Shown in pieces: positions 10,540-22,151 of a DNA stretch of 64,000 bases. The translations under genes were made by a program, and so were the position numbers. Location: NCBI GenBank assembly GCA_003194525.1, contig NBIV01000208.1:85967-149966 (forward strand), in the 5' to 3' direction. Each line of letters begins with the position of its first letter. Within the stretch, counting starts at the first letter, position 1. The DNA is from Gracilariopsis chorda. Taxonomy: Eukaryota > Rhodophyta > Florideophyceae > Gracilariales > Gracilariaceae. The notes under the pieces were generated by a model, which made no database searches, was not told where the DNA came from, and saw nothing but the letters and a program-made list of their open reading frames with translations.

Positions 10540-11041
10540 CTATTCTGTTTCCATGTAACGATGTCTCAAGTCTTCAATGTTTGTGCTAGTACGAAGCAAC
10601 CATTTTTGAAGAAAAGTACCGAAGTTCAGCCGCACATTATCGGTGTACAGTCCTCGCTTAGAGTCTTTTGCCCATGTTAGGCTCCTTTCGTCTCGGTTGT
10701 TCGCATCTATTGATTAAATGTATGTGCTGTATCATACTGGGCGTGAATCTCACCGTACGGGTAGAGCAGTGGAAAACCCCCTTTCTCAGCGTCCATTGAA
10801 TCAGGCTTCAAAGGCTTGTACTTGAAAACTCGACTTCGAAAATTTCCGTTGACATGTGATGGAATTCCCTTCCCCCTACCAGCTGGGGAACTGGGGCTTC
10901 CGACCTGAACAGTCCACTTGGCTCTACGACGAAAGCTCTCATTGCAAGAGGTCTGCGTCGGCTGTCCTCTAGTAACGGTCCTGCACCGGAGCTCACCTCG
11001 ATTCGGGCTTCATTGGTACCTTGACAATTCCGGACAACTAT

Positions 11042-11965
11042 TCATTCCTGAACAGCGTCTGCAGAGATATTCAGAGTAGAATCGTCTGCGTTCGATCTCT
11101 TCGGAACATTTTCGTCTGGTCTGAACAAATTTCTATATCCTTGTCGGACAATTTCTGGTCTTGTTTGCAAGAGACCGTATAAATGTGGAACCAAGTATCG
11201 AATATTCGGGTCAAACACTACTCTTCTTGTGAAAGAAGTAGAAAAATCCCATGAATTAAGACTGGGAGGACTTTCTGACCACGAATATGTGTAGTGCATC
11301 TGTTTTCCTGGAACAGAAAGAGACATATTGCCTTGAAGTTGAAGAAATGACGGACCTCCACCCCGAACGTACTTCATATCCATGAATGTGGCAATGGTTG
11401 AAAATAACACATTTTAGTGTGTTGGTAGCGTTTGAAAAGAACGAAAGCGGTGTATGTCGTCAAGTTGCGAATCGATATGCAGTCATTTGAAAGAAACTAC
11501 AAGCCATCTGGAGCTTTTATATCCACAGCATGTTCCTTCGGTCTTCGCACCAAGCAGAACTGCGCCACAATATTTGCACATACGAATACGAAGCACCCAC
11601 CCAGAATCTTTGAGAGGACACCAAGTTGCTCAATGGCCGTTTGCACCGCACGTCCCACAACATGCTGGGAGTGTGCCAGTGATTCGGTAATACTCCAGAT
11701 ATGAAAAGCTCAGACTTGCGAGGCCTTGAAAATTGTTTTCTGCCCTTGCATCCCAGATATATTTTGCTCCATAGTGAATGGCTTGGCGAGGTCTCCCAGC
11801 GAACTGCATAATCGTCCTATCTCGTTCCTGTTGAATTCCAGAAGATTGAAAGGAGTTCAAGTAAATCTCTTCAGGGTTATGAGGTTCCATTTCATTTTGA
11901 GGAAGCTCGGTTCTAGTTCCGAAGGCCACCTGCACAAGCTGATCTGTTATGTCTCGATTATGCAT
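11042..11965 (-). pseudogene. Helitron A N-terminal region
   Basis: Frames 11965-11630 and 11410-11042 contain MQFAGRPRQAIHYG followed by a Cys pair motif LPACCGTCGANGH. The same order (MQCAGRQDRGLH ... RRCGRCCEHAH) is seen in copy B at 21527-21120, so they are homologous N-termini of Helitron proteins. Residue spacing suggests a zinc-binding module. The first Met (11965) is a guess; the open region continues slightly upstream. Confidence 0.6.
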
Positions 11966-11970
11966 GGGCT

Positions 11971-13179
11971 GTATATTCTATCTTGGACGACGCCCTGCTC
12001 CTGACCGGCATTCACCACGTCGTTATGGTGGTGGATGCGAAGAAGAGCTCATGTCGGACTGTGGGAACCGGAGATAGATTGAGAGATTTATTGATCACCT
12101 TTCGATGTAACATGTACCGTTTCTGTCCCTCCAGTAGAGAACTGGTGTTGCACAATAGTTTCCCGCCTGATGTATACTTATACATATTGTCTTCATTGTC
12201 TCAAGATGTTCCAGACACCAGCAGTACCTTGATAGTTTACATATTTAGTACTTAACACAGTATATATGCAATGCATTCTTATTCGGTCTTAGTTTAAGAC
12301 GTCACTACATATCGAGTACGATTTACCTACGTATGAAACGTATAGTTAGTTCCTATACTTGTTACAGCGTTCTTCGTTTGTAGAACTGTGTGGCCTACGT
12401 ATGCACTACATAGATTAAAACTATTTTTCTTAGAATGGTATACCTTTGCAGTACTGTGCAGCCTACTTATGCACAGTTAAACTATAACTATTTTTTAAGA
12501 AGAGCATACGTAGGTTGTAATATACTTTACTAATTTTGATGTTTGAATAGGATACGCTTCTATTTTACCTATTTTCTAATCTCCTGACGATTGTGTACTT
12601 AACCTAGAACGTACCCTAAAGTTGTAGAAAACTTTTCTCCAAGCAGCCATCTACAACTAATTTCACTCTAGTTCGTCGTTTCAACAATCGTCTAACACCA
12701 TGGCCGATATGTCCCAAAAAAAGGTTCGCTACCTACAACTATGCCTTACGCGCTGCCGTAAGGATGCTATTGTACCGCGCTTGGGCAAAAATTGTGCATA
12801 ATATAGGCTGCATTGAAGCAAATTGATATGCACCGTGGCAATGTCTATTGGTTTTTTGGAAAAGATATTGTGCTCCATTGGCCCGAACATCGACACCGTG
12901 TTCATGGAATTGGAAGACTACCGCCTGATTAGACGCAGCAAGAATTTGTCTGTTCACTGGCCGTCAGAGATATCCACGTGTGAGACGTGGTAAACGGGGC
13001 TGATAGAAGTTGAGGCTGTCGAGATTAACATATCATACACGTGCTCGACCGATTCTCGCCAGTAGGGCAAGTCCTGTGATTACCATTTGCTAGTCGTTTG
13101 GAGGGAAATAAATGTGCGTTTATAGATATAATCTAAGGGGTCAACTTGCTCGTTGTCAGAGCAATCCTTAGGTAGGTTA
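11971..13179. other. AT-rich non-coding region with a short imperfect tandem repeat
   Basis: No gene is supported. At about 12382-12510 two imperfect units roughly 68 bp apart share ACTGTG-gCCTAC-TATGCAC and a T-rich block. The rest (12240-12720) is AT-rich, with frequent TACGTA and GTTTAG. A 72-codon minus frame (12739-12957) has no recognisable domain. Confidence 0.35.
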
Positions 13180-14150
13180 GACAAGTAGAAGCAGCCTTCG
13201 GCCGCGGATGGCGCTGCACGACGCTGAATAAGAGTGCCTTTGGCGGATATGGAGGCCCCTTTCGCTCGCTATTGGTCGAAGACGGACTGAAAACCAAAAC
13301 GAGCCGCGGCGCCAAAAGTGGCTATGGAATAGACTCGCAAGTAGGCGCCCGTGCATTGGTGAGTGGCTTGCATTGCATTAATCTGTGTAGATTACAGTCA
13401 ATTGCAATTGGCTGGTGATTCTATAAGGAATGCAGTCCTAGCATCTGCGGAGTAGAATGGCTGGCACTGCTGTTGTGCCAGCCACTGAGCAGCAGCAGCA
13501 GTCAACATACAGCAGCAGCCAATGAGCTTTGAGCACTGCTGTTGCTCCTGGGGATGCTGCTCCTGCTTCGGCTGTGTAATTGTTTTAATTGTCGGAGTGG
13601 CTTTGCACCAAAGTGGAAATTGCATGCACTGAAGAGGGCGTGCAAAAGGATTTTGGTTTGGTGCAACGCCTCCCGTCAATCAATCACAACCTTTCCATTT
13701 CAACTCACCCTCGTACTAAAATGACTTGCTGAAGGAAACAATATGCTTACAAATCCATCTTTAGCTTGGTATACCAGAGAGGTTTCCGCATGCTTTGTTA
13801 GACTATTGAGTGATGGATCTGAAGAGGAAGAAGAGGCATTTCTTTAAATTTGAATAATTTTGGATAAGAGATGGCGATATTATGGAACGTAACTGCAACT
13901 CAATGGCATTACAGTAATTTACTGTAGTGAAAGCCACTTAGCAGCAGGCACAGTCAACATGCAGCAGCAGCCACTAAGCTTGGTACTTTTTTCTTGCTGC
14001 TCCTGCTGCAGACTTTTCAACTGACGGGAAGACATTGCGGCAAAGCGGGAAATGTATGCACAGAGGGCGGGTGCAAGAAAAGTTTTCGACGAAACGCCTT
14101 CCGTCAATCAACAACATCCCTCTCATCCTTTACCAAACCATTATAGTGCA
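13180..14150. repeat. Dispersed composite repeat, copy 1
   Basis: This resembles 53565-54425. Shared blocks are a GGCCTTTGGCCGC start, AAAAGTGGCTATGGAATAGA, CTGTGTAGATTACAGTCAA, a GGCTGGCAC/GTGCCAGCC inverted pair, a CAGCAGCAG-rich tract and an end of the form CGCCTCCCGTCAATCAAT. Two successive units of the second half are present (13440-13740 and 13905-14150). There is no coding capacity. The hairpin and CAG runs suggest a non-autonomous element, but I could not define termini or a target duplication. Confidence 0.6.
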
Positions 14151-14299
14151 GGGGGTGCTGAGATACCTATCTCAGTCATGTAGGCCCCTTATTTTCTAAC
14201 CATCTGGAAGCACTCTTGGACCTCGGGCTGCACTGCGTGCCACATTAAAAGAATAATAAAAAGCCATAAAAAGAAAACAAAGTTGGGGAAAGCATAAGT

Positions 14300-14620
14300 A
14301 AAAAAGCAAGTAGTTTAATTCAATTAATGAAGATCTCGAGCAATATTATTACAGTTGTGCAGGGATGCAGAACTGAGTGGCTTCAAGCTGTACTGTGTTT
14401 GCGATTTGCATAGGCATGGAATAAACTTTGAGCGCTTTCCCAGATGTATGTGGACGGTCATCCAGGAGCAGCGCATTGTCGTTCCTTTGAGCGCGCGACA
14501 ATGACGCGTACAACTGACCGGCGCAGAAAAGTTGGGACCACCCATCCACAACTAAGCCAGCTAAGGTCTTCTGCTGTTCTTTGTAAGCGATTGCTGTAGT
14601 ACAGTGGGTACTATATATGC
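14300..14620 (-). pseudogene. PIF1/Helitron helicase C-terminal fragment
   Basis: The minus-strand translation of 14620-14349 reads through a conserved helicase tail. YKEQQKTLAGLVVDG corresponds to the SQGxT helicase motif V. CAGQLYASLSRAQR corresponds to motif VI (HGQLYVALSR in the family). The frame opens 5' without a start. It may be the end of the helicase at 16.0-17.2 kb, from which the LTR at 15092-15973 now separates it. Because 16.02-16.05 kb already contains part of motif V, it could also come from another copy. Confidence 0.7.
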
Positions 14621-15086
14621 TCTTAAGGATGAGCTGTTACGGAAGATTCCTAATGGAGTACTTGCGTTATCTAACTGGTGCTACGTAGCACACCACTCCA
14701 GATAAATCGTTCCAGCGTACTATAATTCCACTAGGTAGAATAACTTAACTTAGATTTTTATAGGGTACAGTAGATAGTTTCCGTCGAGGTCAGCTAGCGG
14801 CATGGTATATAGTGCGCTGCTGGAGCTCCACCTCCGGGAACTAAACCAAGCACACCCCAGGCTTGTTCTAGTTCGACTGGTTCAACCTCGTGATACTCAC
14901 CTTCAGGTACACTATTATGTCACCCTCTAGGTGTGGTTTTTAAGCCGCAGATACCGAGTGCGCCCCGTAGCAGTGCCTGTAGGAATATCTTCCACCCAGT
15001 GAACCCGCTCTCCGCTTGGTGCTTGCGGCTCTTCTTTCAGAATTCCCCGGTCACCGCTCCTATGCTAAGGAAAACACCACCTATTG
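14621..15086. other. Unassigned spacer
   Basis: No gene or known repeat is recognised between the helicase tail and the target site of the LTR. The short plus-strand frame 14933-15202 runs into the LTR and is not supported. Confidence 0.3.
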
Positions 15087-15091
15087 GATCC

Positions 15092-15973
15092 TGTAGTGCA
15101 AAACCCGGTTCGGGAAAAACACCCAAGGCAGCTCGGAACCTTGCCCTCAATGAGGTAGTCCCAGCTGGAAAGAGCCCTCTGTATACGGCGTTGCGGGTGT
15201 AACACCGCCGGTATTTCGGAGATACCACAGAGGTGGAATGGGCTGGGTGACGGGGTATCCGCGGTCAGAACAAACCCGAAAAAGGGGAAAAGTGTAGCGA
15301 AAAGGGGGTGAAACGGAAGGAAATGAAGAAAACCCGACGTGGGCCGTGCGGAAAGCGGGAAAGACCCGACGGAGGGCGAGCAGAGAAAAGGAAATGTCGC
15401 AGAGCGACGAGGAATTAAGGGGAAATTACGGGACGGTAAAGAAACCCAATACTGGAGCGGAGAGGTGGCCTGATAACGGGCGAAACCAGAAACAATCGTG
15501 TGTTCAGTAGACAATCCACTGCGGATGTACATACTGTCTCCTCGTTGAAGCGAGCCCGGTGAGAATTCCGTACGCAATGCTGTGTACCTCCGGGAGGAGT
15601 TGAACACTTCGCAAGGCGAAAAGACTCAGGGCTGAACTCGGTTGACTTTACTCTGTGGTGGCGGCGGCCGCCGGCCGGCAGCTAAGTACCACTAATCTGC
15701 AATAGCAGAATAACAGAATAAATATCTAAATAAATATAGCCCTTAAGGGGTAGACATTGCTGTCATCAAAATCCAGATCCTCCACGTGTTCCACGTCCAC
15801 TGTACTGCAGTTACCAAAATAACAAATAAACCAAACATATCCAGGTATCCACACGTTCTTGTAGACCCGTTATCGGGACACGACTCATACTTGAAGTTAG
15901 CCCCGTTTCTGGCTTAGTGAATCTCACATATGAGAACCAATCTTCCGTAGCCGCCGGAGTGCATTGCACTACA
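15092..15973. repeat. Solo LTR, family related to element 2
   Basis: The 882-bp block starts TGTAGTGCAA and ends TTGCACTACA, giving 10-bp inverted termini with TG..CA ends. Flanks are GATCC and CATCC, a target duplication with one mismatch. Internally it shows the same architecture as the LTRs at 17.3, 35.6 and 54.4 kb, with rows of short inverted repeats (CCCG-gtt-CGGG, CCTC-aat-GAGG, TTCGC-aag-GCGAA, CCCG-tta-TCGGG) and an AAATATCTAAATAAATA tract after an ACTAAGTAC-like motif. No internal retroelement sequence is attached, so it is probably a solo LTR inserted in Helitron B. Confidence 0.75.
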
Positions 15974-16020
15974 CATCCCATTTGTTAGGCCGAATCTAAA
16001 AGTCCTATTTTTTGGACGTT

Positions 16021-17250
16021 TTGCTCACCACTGGCTGTATCAAAGTTGCTGCAAACGCGGGACGAATGGGGAACTGCCTTGAAATCTTGCAAATATCTGC
16101 GAAAGAAGACTCAGAGCCGATACGATTCAGGGTCTGCAGTTCCCGCACCTGTTCATTTTCGTCAAATCAAGCCATCTACATCGTAATCTGATCGACACAC
16201 ACGACCACAAACAGCTTTCTATTGACCACAGTGGGATGCAGCACGTTCGGAATGACCATAACTGGCACACCAATCTTCAAGTCCAAATTATGAGGCGGTA
16301 CTCCAGTAGGCGCATACTGATATACAAAGCCGGGAACGATAGCACTGACGATGTCGGACTCTGAGTTCCGTCCACGATCCGGTTCTACAGTCGTCTCTGA
16401 CGGAAGAGTGAAGCGCTGACCGGGAAACCGATTGAGCACTGCCACGTTCATGAACTGACTGGTTTGTGGGCACCATGAACATTTTCTGAGATCCAAATCC
16501 TCCTTGTGTCGTGATGTGAAACACTTCCACAGGAGTTCGTGAGCGATTTGCATGCCACCGGTAGATCTAAGTGGTAGTGGAGCGTTGTTGGATATTGTAT
16601 TGCGTTCAATGGAACGTAAGAGCAACGCAAATGCCAGATCATGGGCCTGGCGTACTTGTTCGGTGAGGTATTGCACTTGAACCGAGCACAATGTTCATAG
16701 ATCACTCTGCAATGGCAACTCGTTGAGAATGTTTGTGTACACCCGTCTGACATTTCCCCTCAGTTCAGCCTTCATGTATCCCTGCAGCACTACTGGAAGC
16801 AGCTGGGAGTAGTCACCGGATAGGAAGATCGTCAAGTCCCCAAACGGAGCCGGGTTTTCCATTCCACTGCAGCGAAGATCTTTCAGCAACACATCCATGA
16901 GTTCAAAGAGTTTCGTGAGAGCACGGACGCCTCATCCTACACCAACAGTTTTATTTTGCGTAGCAGTATGGCACGCTGAGATCGGGGACCGTACTTGGAC
17001 AAAGTGGCTGTAGTGCTGCTTTTACTGTCATTATCAGCTATACCCGGTACGAGCAGGCTATATAAAGTGCGGCTAAGTTCGTACAACGAAGCTGCAATGC
17101 TTGTTGTAGCAGTGATTTTGGCGAGCATTCCTTCCTACTCAGCAATATCGCGAAGGAGGTTGAGCAAGTGTATCTTTCCGGTTCCTGCGGATCCTTGCAC
17201 AAAGAATACCTTTACCGGAGTGCTTGTTTGCTCCTGCAGCACTTATTAAA
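16021..17250 (-). pseudogene. PIF1-type helicase domain of Helitron B
   Basis: Walker A is GSAGTGK at about 17190. Walker B is LLV-stop-DEAS near 16930, where an in-frame TAG replaces a residue that is often Trp in this family. FLSGDYSQLLPV (16898-16695 frame) is the next conserved motif. PPHNLDLKIGVPVMVI and later RQFPIRPAFAAT are typical of Helitron helicase C-termini. A second TAG lies shortly after Walker A. The helicase would unwind the displaced strand during transposition; this copy is inactive. Confidence 0.82.
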
Positions 17251-17304
17251 TATTACATATCGTTATATTTCTGTATAGTTTGCATTTATGATTTTTGTAC
17301 GTAG

Positions 17305-18100
17305 TGTAGCGCAATGACCGGAAGCGGGAGTGCACAGGAAGACGTTCGGGATATTTCCTCGTTAGAGGTGAGCCCAGTTGTGTAGAGCCCTCCCAGGAGT
17401 GGCGCGACCATTTTGGGTTGTAAAGCTGAGCCCACCCGTTGCGACTTGCGCAGGGAGGTTGAGGCAAGAATCGGGTACCCGCAAGAGCAATGTATGGGGG
17501 TAGTCGTTCTCTAGAGAGGTGAAGTTTCCACTTGAGTGGCACGCGCGAACACGAGCCGTGGGTAGCGGGAAAGCCTCCATGTAAAGGGAAAAGAAAAGGT
17601 AAGCTGAGTGACGAGTGTCGTGACGAAGACTAACGGCAGTGCCGGTAAATAAACCTTATACAAGGCGAACACCAAGACAGTTGGTTTAGAAATCCAAATA
17701 CTTGGGTGCTTTAGATAGGAAAGGGGGTTAGACTTCCCGTATGCGACAGTGCTTCCCTCCAAAGAGGAGTAGAGATCACGCGAAGGCGGTGAGGCCCACG
17801 CCAATTGCGCAGGTTGGGGTCCCCTGTTTGGGGAAAGTTTACTGGTGCGACGGCAACTCGCCGGAGCACTAAGTACTAACCACCCCAGAAATGGGTGTAA
17901 AAGTAATAAATAAAATTAACTAAATTACTCCACTTTGGTGGTTCATGCCAACTACTATGGCCAACTGCCAATTGAATCTTCCGTGTGTCACGTGTCCAAT
18001 CTACTATTAGTGGTCGTAGTTAATGTAATGACTAAAATACCGAAACATTCGTGAAATCAATCAAGTACCAAGAATCCTTCCCTGAGGGCATTGCAGTTCA
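17305..18100 (-). repeat. Solo LTR of the element-2 family (TSD CGTAG)
   Basis: The 796-bp LTR starts TGTAGCGCAATG and ends GCAGTTCA. It has exact 5-bp duplications CGTAG at 17300-17304 and 18101-18105. It aligns along its length to the LTRs at 35569-36393 and 54426-55253 but is more diverged. Several short stems are kept by paired changes: CCTT-atac-AAGG here against CCCT-atac-AGGG in the other two. Orientation is set by the 54.4-kb copy, whose pol is on the minus strand. Confidence 0.88.
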
Positions 18101-18244
18101 CGTAGTTTTAAAGACTTCATAAATTTGGGGAAAAAAGGACTTGTCTTTGGCGAATTTTTAAGGTGGCGTACCTTCATTGCAACGTTGATTCATTTAGCAC
18201 CACGCACATATCTCGGTTTGTTGTAGCTCGATTGTTCTCAGTCA

Positions 18245-20633
18245 ATGCTCCTTTATCCAGCTGTAAGTGTTGGGAGAAGAAGCTGTGATCGCTCAACAGT
18301 CGTCCACCATGCCAGTCTGAGATCTCCAGCACACGCCGGTACAGCTCTTGCTTTCATTGCTGCTCATCGCCTGTATGTATGGCGCTATATAGCGCCTCCC
18401 AGTTGTCGACGGGAATTTTCTCTGGGTCTGTGCCTTGCTGGTACAATATAAAAACCAGACGTCGTAGATCAAAGGACGTGCTGTTGATCTGCACTGCTTC
18501 TTGGAACGCAATATCAAAGTCAATTCCGTCCGCGAGCAGTCCGCTTGAAATCGCTGTTTCACGATACGTTCCATACTGCTGTCCGTTGAAAACCCTTGGG
18601 TCTTCATAAGAGCTCGAGCCGTGATTTGTGAGCAGCAAGCAAAGCGCAAACAGCTCAATGTCAGACGTTGAAACACCTTTGATACATGCGACGCATTAAT
18701 CGTCTTCCGTGCGCTGTACCACGTATATGGGCGGATTGCAATCGTCTGTGGGCAGCTGAGTGCTGCCTCGTCGAATTGGGCTAGCACACGGGTTGGAAGC
18801 GTGCGATATATTCGAACTCTTTCAAAGTTCGAAAGGTAGTCGAGGTTCGCATATGCTTCGGGTCTTGCAAAGTATCTCTCCATGGTAGACGGCTGCGATG
18901 CAGAATGGATTTGATTTGGGCCTCTGATCAGAAACATTCGCTCTCCTTCCAAGTTAATGGCAAACTTCCCTACTTTTAGTAGGATGTGAACATGTCGAAA
19001 CTCGAAAATTCTCCAAGCTACATTGACGGCGCCCCCAACACGCGCTCGCATGTAGGCACAAATGTCGTTCTGTGCCTTTGGCTCTTGTTGCTTCTCAATC
19101 TGTTTGCCTGTTTCATTAGCACCACTCACATTGAGCACCACCTCCTGAGCTTTGGGCTGCTTAAACGCGTATTTCATCACATAAGCTACTGCAGTCCCTC
19201 CTTGCGTGCGTTCTAAGTTGATACGAAAGCGGTACTTCTTGGTCAGAGTTGGGTTGCATGGGACAATTTTGAGGTCTTCTTGCCTTCTTCTGCGTTAAAC
19301 CAAGCGATTCATGCCTTCCTGAATGTACGTCTCTGGCACAGTCATGTTGCTGTCGTATCGAAACTTGCACCGCCCAGCGCGATTCCGGCAAAATGGGAAG
19401 TGGTGGTGCCTGTGCATGGAACGAATGGAGGAAGGCAACGCGTTGTCTTCTTTTGGAAGGAGGCGTTCTGCACGAATCAGCTCGTCGAACACATCAACGT
19501 CTTCAATCACGCCTCCTTCCAGCCACACGAGCATGTGGTGATGAGGCACATTACGTTCTTGAAACTCGAGCTTTGATGCAATCCCTAGGCACTTCATTCC
19601 AAGAACATGCTCCTACTTCTTCTCCAATTCATTCATGAAGTCGTTTGCATATTGGTTGTACACCCTTGCAATCAGATTCGGTCGGTCAAATGGTCAAGGG
19701 CGGTTAATCTGTGCCGTAAATACGCTCCGATTGGTGGGGTCCATACGAAGGCGCTGAATGTCCTCTCGGCAGATGTTCAAGGTGATTGTAATGGAAATAG
19801 AAGGCAGTCTTAGCCGCGCTACGATCGCCTGTACATCATTTTTTCTTCCAGTACGCTGCTGAGTTGACCGATTCATCAGGCAGAAATATGCGTCCCATTT
19901 GTGCGAACTGTGATGGTGACCCATGACCTGTTTTCTGTTGTGGTTGCTGGATCTCTTGCTCTTGTAAAATACGTGCCTGTTGTTCTCTCTCCATGAAATG
20001 TACTCGCTTGTTCTCAATTTTTGTGTAAGTGCGGAGCATCCACATCTGCATCAACGCTCCACTGTTTAGGAGGATGTTGTCTAAGTACAGTCGTCTCTTC
20101 ACGTTCTCAGCCCAGATGAGATTTTCGAGCTTCCACTCGTTGATGCTGGGACCTGAGCTTTGCTGTGTGTAGTTCCTTGCACCCAGAAACAGGCCGATGT
20201 CAAAGGTGCTGGGCCGATCACCGTACGGGAAGGAAAGAGGGAAACTGCTCTTCTCTGCAAGTTTAGGTGCCAGTTTTAGAAGTCGGTACTGCACTTGCGC
20301 ATTGTTTGTGGCTTTCGCAGTCGCCACTGCTGTAGCAGCAGCAGTCTTCATTGCAGCGTGCTCTTCGTTAATGGTTCCTCCTACCAAGCGCAGTACTTGA
20401 GACTCCACTCGGTACAGTCCACTCGTATCAACCACGAGGGTTCTCATCATCTTTAGCCCCACACCTTGAACATCGTCAGGGAGTGGGCCAGCGCCTGCAT
20501 GAGCAGCACTGACTGTAGCACTTCGGGTTCCTTTGTATCCACGTACGACTACTCCTTGTTCTGCTGCTCGCACGCTGGTATCCATCGCGGTCTTCTCATT
20601 TCTTTGTTGTTGTTGCTGTTGCTTGCTAAGCAT
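18245..20633 (-). pseudogene. Helitron Rep protein, copy B
   Basis: Pieces in order are as follows. 20633-19836 is Gln-rich at its start, with VVDTSGLYRVESQVLRLVGG. 20017-19694 carries the first Rep motif. 19597-19295 holds the HUH region VPHHHMLVWLEG, with HHH at about 19535-19543. 19180-18293 carries DICAYMRARVGGAVNVAWRIFEF. 18638-18354 encodes YEDPRVFNGQQYGTYRETAISSGLLADG, a typical Helitron central motif. Frames change at least four times. The linker also appears in Helitron A (10996-10808), so A and B are cousins. Confidence 0.8.
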
Positions 20634-20681
20634 GGATTGCTAAAAATCACGGAACACATCTGGCTTTGGCTGGATTACATC

Positions 20682-20909
20682 CTAAACCTTGGGTAATATG
20701 TCTCTTACGTTGATGTCCTGAATGAAAGCACACATATTGGCACACGTATAGTAAGATGGATCCAAGGAAGCCAGACTGGTACCCCACAGAAATCTGTAGC
20801 GCGTATTGTTCTGGCTCTGCGTGGGCAGAGCAAAAGCTGCGTTGCCCTCAAGTCTGAGAAAGAAAGAACCGCCTTTTTTCACAAACGAAATGTATCTAAA
20901 TGCTTGCAT
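20682..20909 (-). pseudogene. Helitron B linker fragment
   Basis: This 75-codon frame has KKGGSFFLRLEGNAAFALP and NNTRYRFLWGTSLASLDP. It matches the Helitron A segment at 11410-11042 (GGGPSFLQLQGNMSLSVP, YTYSWSESPPSLN), which places it between the N-terminal and Rep parts of the Helitron protein. Confidence 0.6.
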
Positions 20910-21119
20910 CGTCGCGAAGAGTCTAATAAAGTTGATTAAATGGGATCAAAACGCTCTCAGGCTATAAAGACTTCGAACCTACTCGTGTTTATGCCTTTTG
21001 CGGAAAGTTACGCCCCATCCTGACATTCTTCTCATTCCAAAGCACAATTTACTGTTCTCTTTGCCAAGCAAAATGTATCCACAGTACTTGCGTCTATAAA
21101 TTATTAATGTCCAGTCCAG

Positions 21120-21660
21120 TTACGGGCAGGAGTAGAGCGTGTGCGCGTGCTCGCAGCATCTTCCGCATCGCCTTAGACCTGCAGTGGAAAGCGTTTCAAA
21201 CTTTGGAACGCTTGAACGGATGGCCGGATCATTCCAAAGTTCATCTTCCACAGTATTACACACAAAGTAGATACGATGCAGCCCTCGATCTTGACGTCCA
21301 GCACACTGCATGACCGTCATATCTAGATGCTGCTGTGGGTGCTGTGGGTGCTGCAGGTGCTGCTTTGGCGGGTATAAGGGACCAGTAATGATCTCATCCA
21401 CTTTAACTTCCATGGGAGCTGGCATCTGCTCTTCTTTTTGTTTGGATTGTGGCAGAGCAGGTTTCTGTGGCGTCTGTGAGGGGGCACGAGTGATCTCATT
21501 CTCTTCGACTTCTATCAGAATGGGCATCTGTTGGTCCTCTTCAACTTGCGGCAGAGAAAGCTGCTCACTACGGGGTCAAATATTTTGGAAAGCATTGATT
21601 CACAAACGGAAATTCGGAAACGGCATCAATAGAACTGTTGATGTGTGGCATTGGAAGTAA
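21120..21660 (-). pseudogene. Helitron B N-terminal region
   Basis: The 135-codon frame 21527-21120 has two PxPMEVxxDEI-type repeats, then MQCAGRQDRGLH and a Cys/His cluster CGRCCEHAHTLYSC. The region upstream to 21660 repeats the EVEE motif. The same motif (PILMEVEEGKINAVPSQP) recurs in the scrap at 51.3-51.6 kb. Role unknown; the Cys/His cluster suggests DNA or RNA contact. Confidence 0.6.
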
Positions 21661-22151
21661 AGTGTTCGAACCACTGATCTGTTGGTTCCAAGACGATGTT
21701 CTTTATGATACCCTCCCATTACTTCCATTGATGTACATCAATAGGAGATGGTACACGCAAGGTAGATGTATAATAGCGGCAATAGCTCTAATGGTTCCGT
21801 TGTAATAATGTCATTGGATGCGGCATGTTCGTAGCCTAGGTTTCAGTATCAATACAAACGGTACAAAGATGTATTAATCCCATTCATTTCTAAGCGTCAG
21901 ATACGGTGATGTGACACATTAGTATTATTGAATGAGGGAACAGCAATTCTATAGCTGAGAAGAGATTCGTGTTGACAATCGGTACCGACAATGTCATCGT
22001 TCCGAGGTGTTGGTTATAATACTTGATATACACATTATTTATTGGATCGCATATGGCAGTTACTATCTGTCTCGACACAATCATTGCCACCCACCATTGC
22101 TGTGCATTGCAGTGCAGCTCCTCTCCCCTCGGCTGTCTTCACAGATGCTCG
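21661..22151. other. Spacer left of the TNP2 block
   Basis: This AT-rich stretch has no coding signal. The left terminus of the TNP2-type transposon should be here or just inside, but I found no CACTA-like inverted end that also occurs on the far side. Confidence 0.3.

Larger units (their letters stand above)
9370..11970 (-). mobile_element. Helitron A, truncated Rep-coding remnant
   Basis: Minus-strand fragments occur in Helitron order. The N-terminal region (11965-11630) ends in CCGTCGANGH. Then come 11410-11042, 10996-10808, the Rep domain (10539-9830) and a downstream segment 9750-9370 whose translation contains MRARVLGTVEAAWNLFEFRHV. That last segment matches the equivalent part of Helitron B (MRARVGGAVNVAWRIFEFRHV at about 19060). 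Several stops and frameshifts separate the pieces. No PIF1 helicase part is present, so this copy is 3' truncated. Confidence 0.75.
16021..21660 (-). mobile_element. Helitron B, decayed full-length-type element interrupted by LTRs
   Basis: In minus-strand order the pieces are an N-terminal zinc-like region (21660-21120), a linker (20909-19836), the Rep domain (20017-19295), the central region (19180-18293) and a PIF1 helicase (17250-16021). A solo LTR with CGTAG target duplications sits between the Rep and helicase parts. Another LTR borders the helicase end. Reading frame is lost many times. Termini (5' TC, 3' hairpin and CTRR) were not located. Confidence 0.75.

Noticed and set aside
12382-12510. 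Imperfect 68-bp tandem repeat as a minisatellite
   Set aside because: Only two poorly matching units; noted but not significant.
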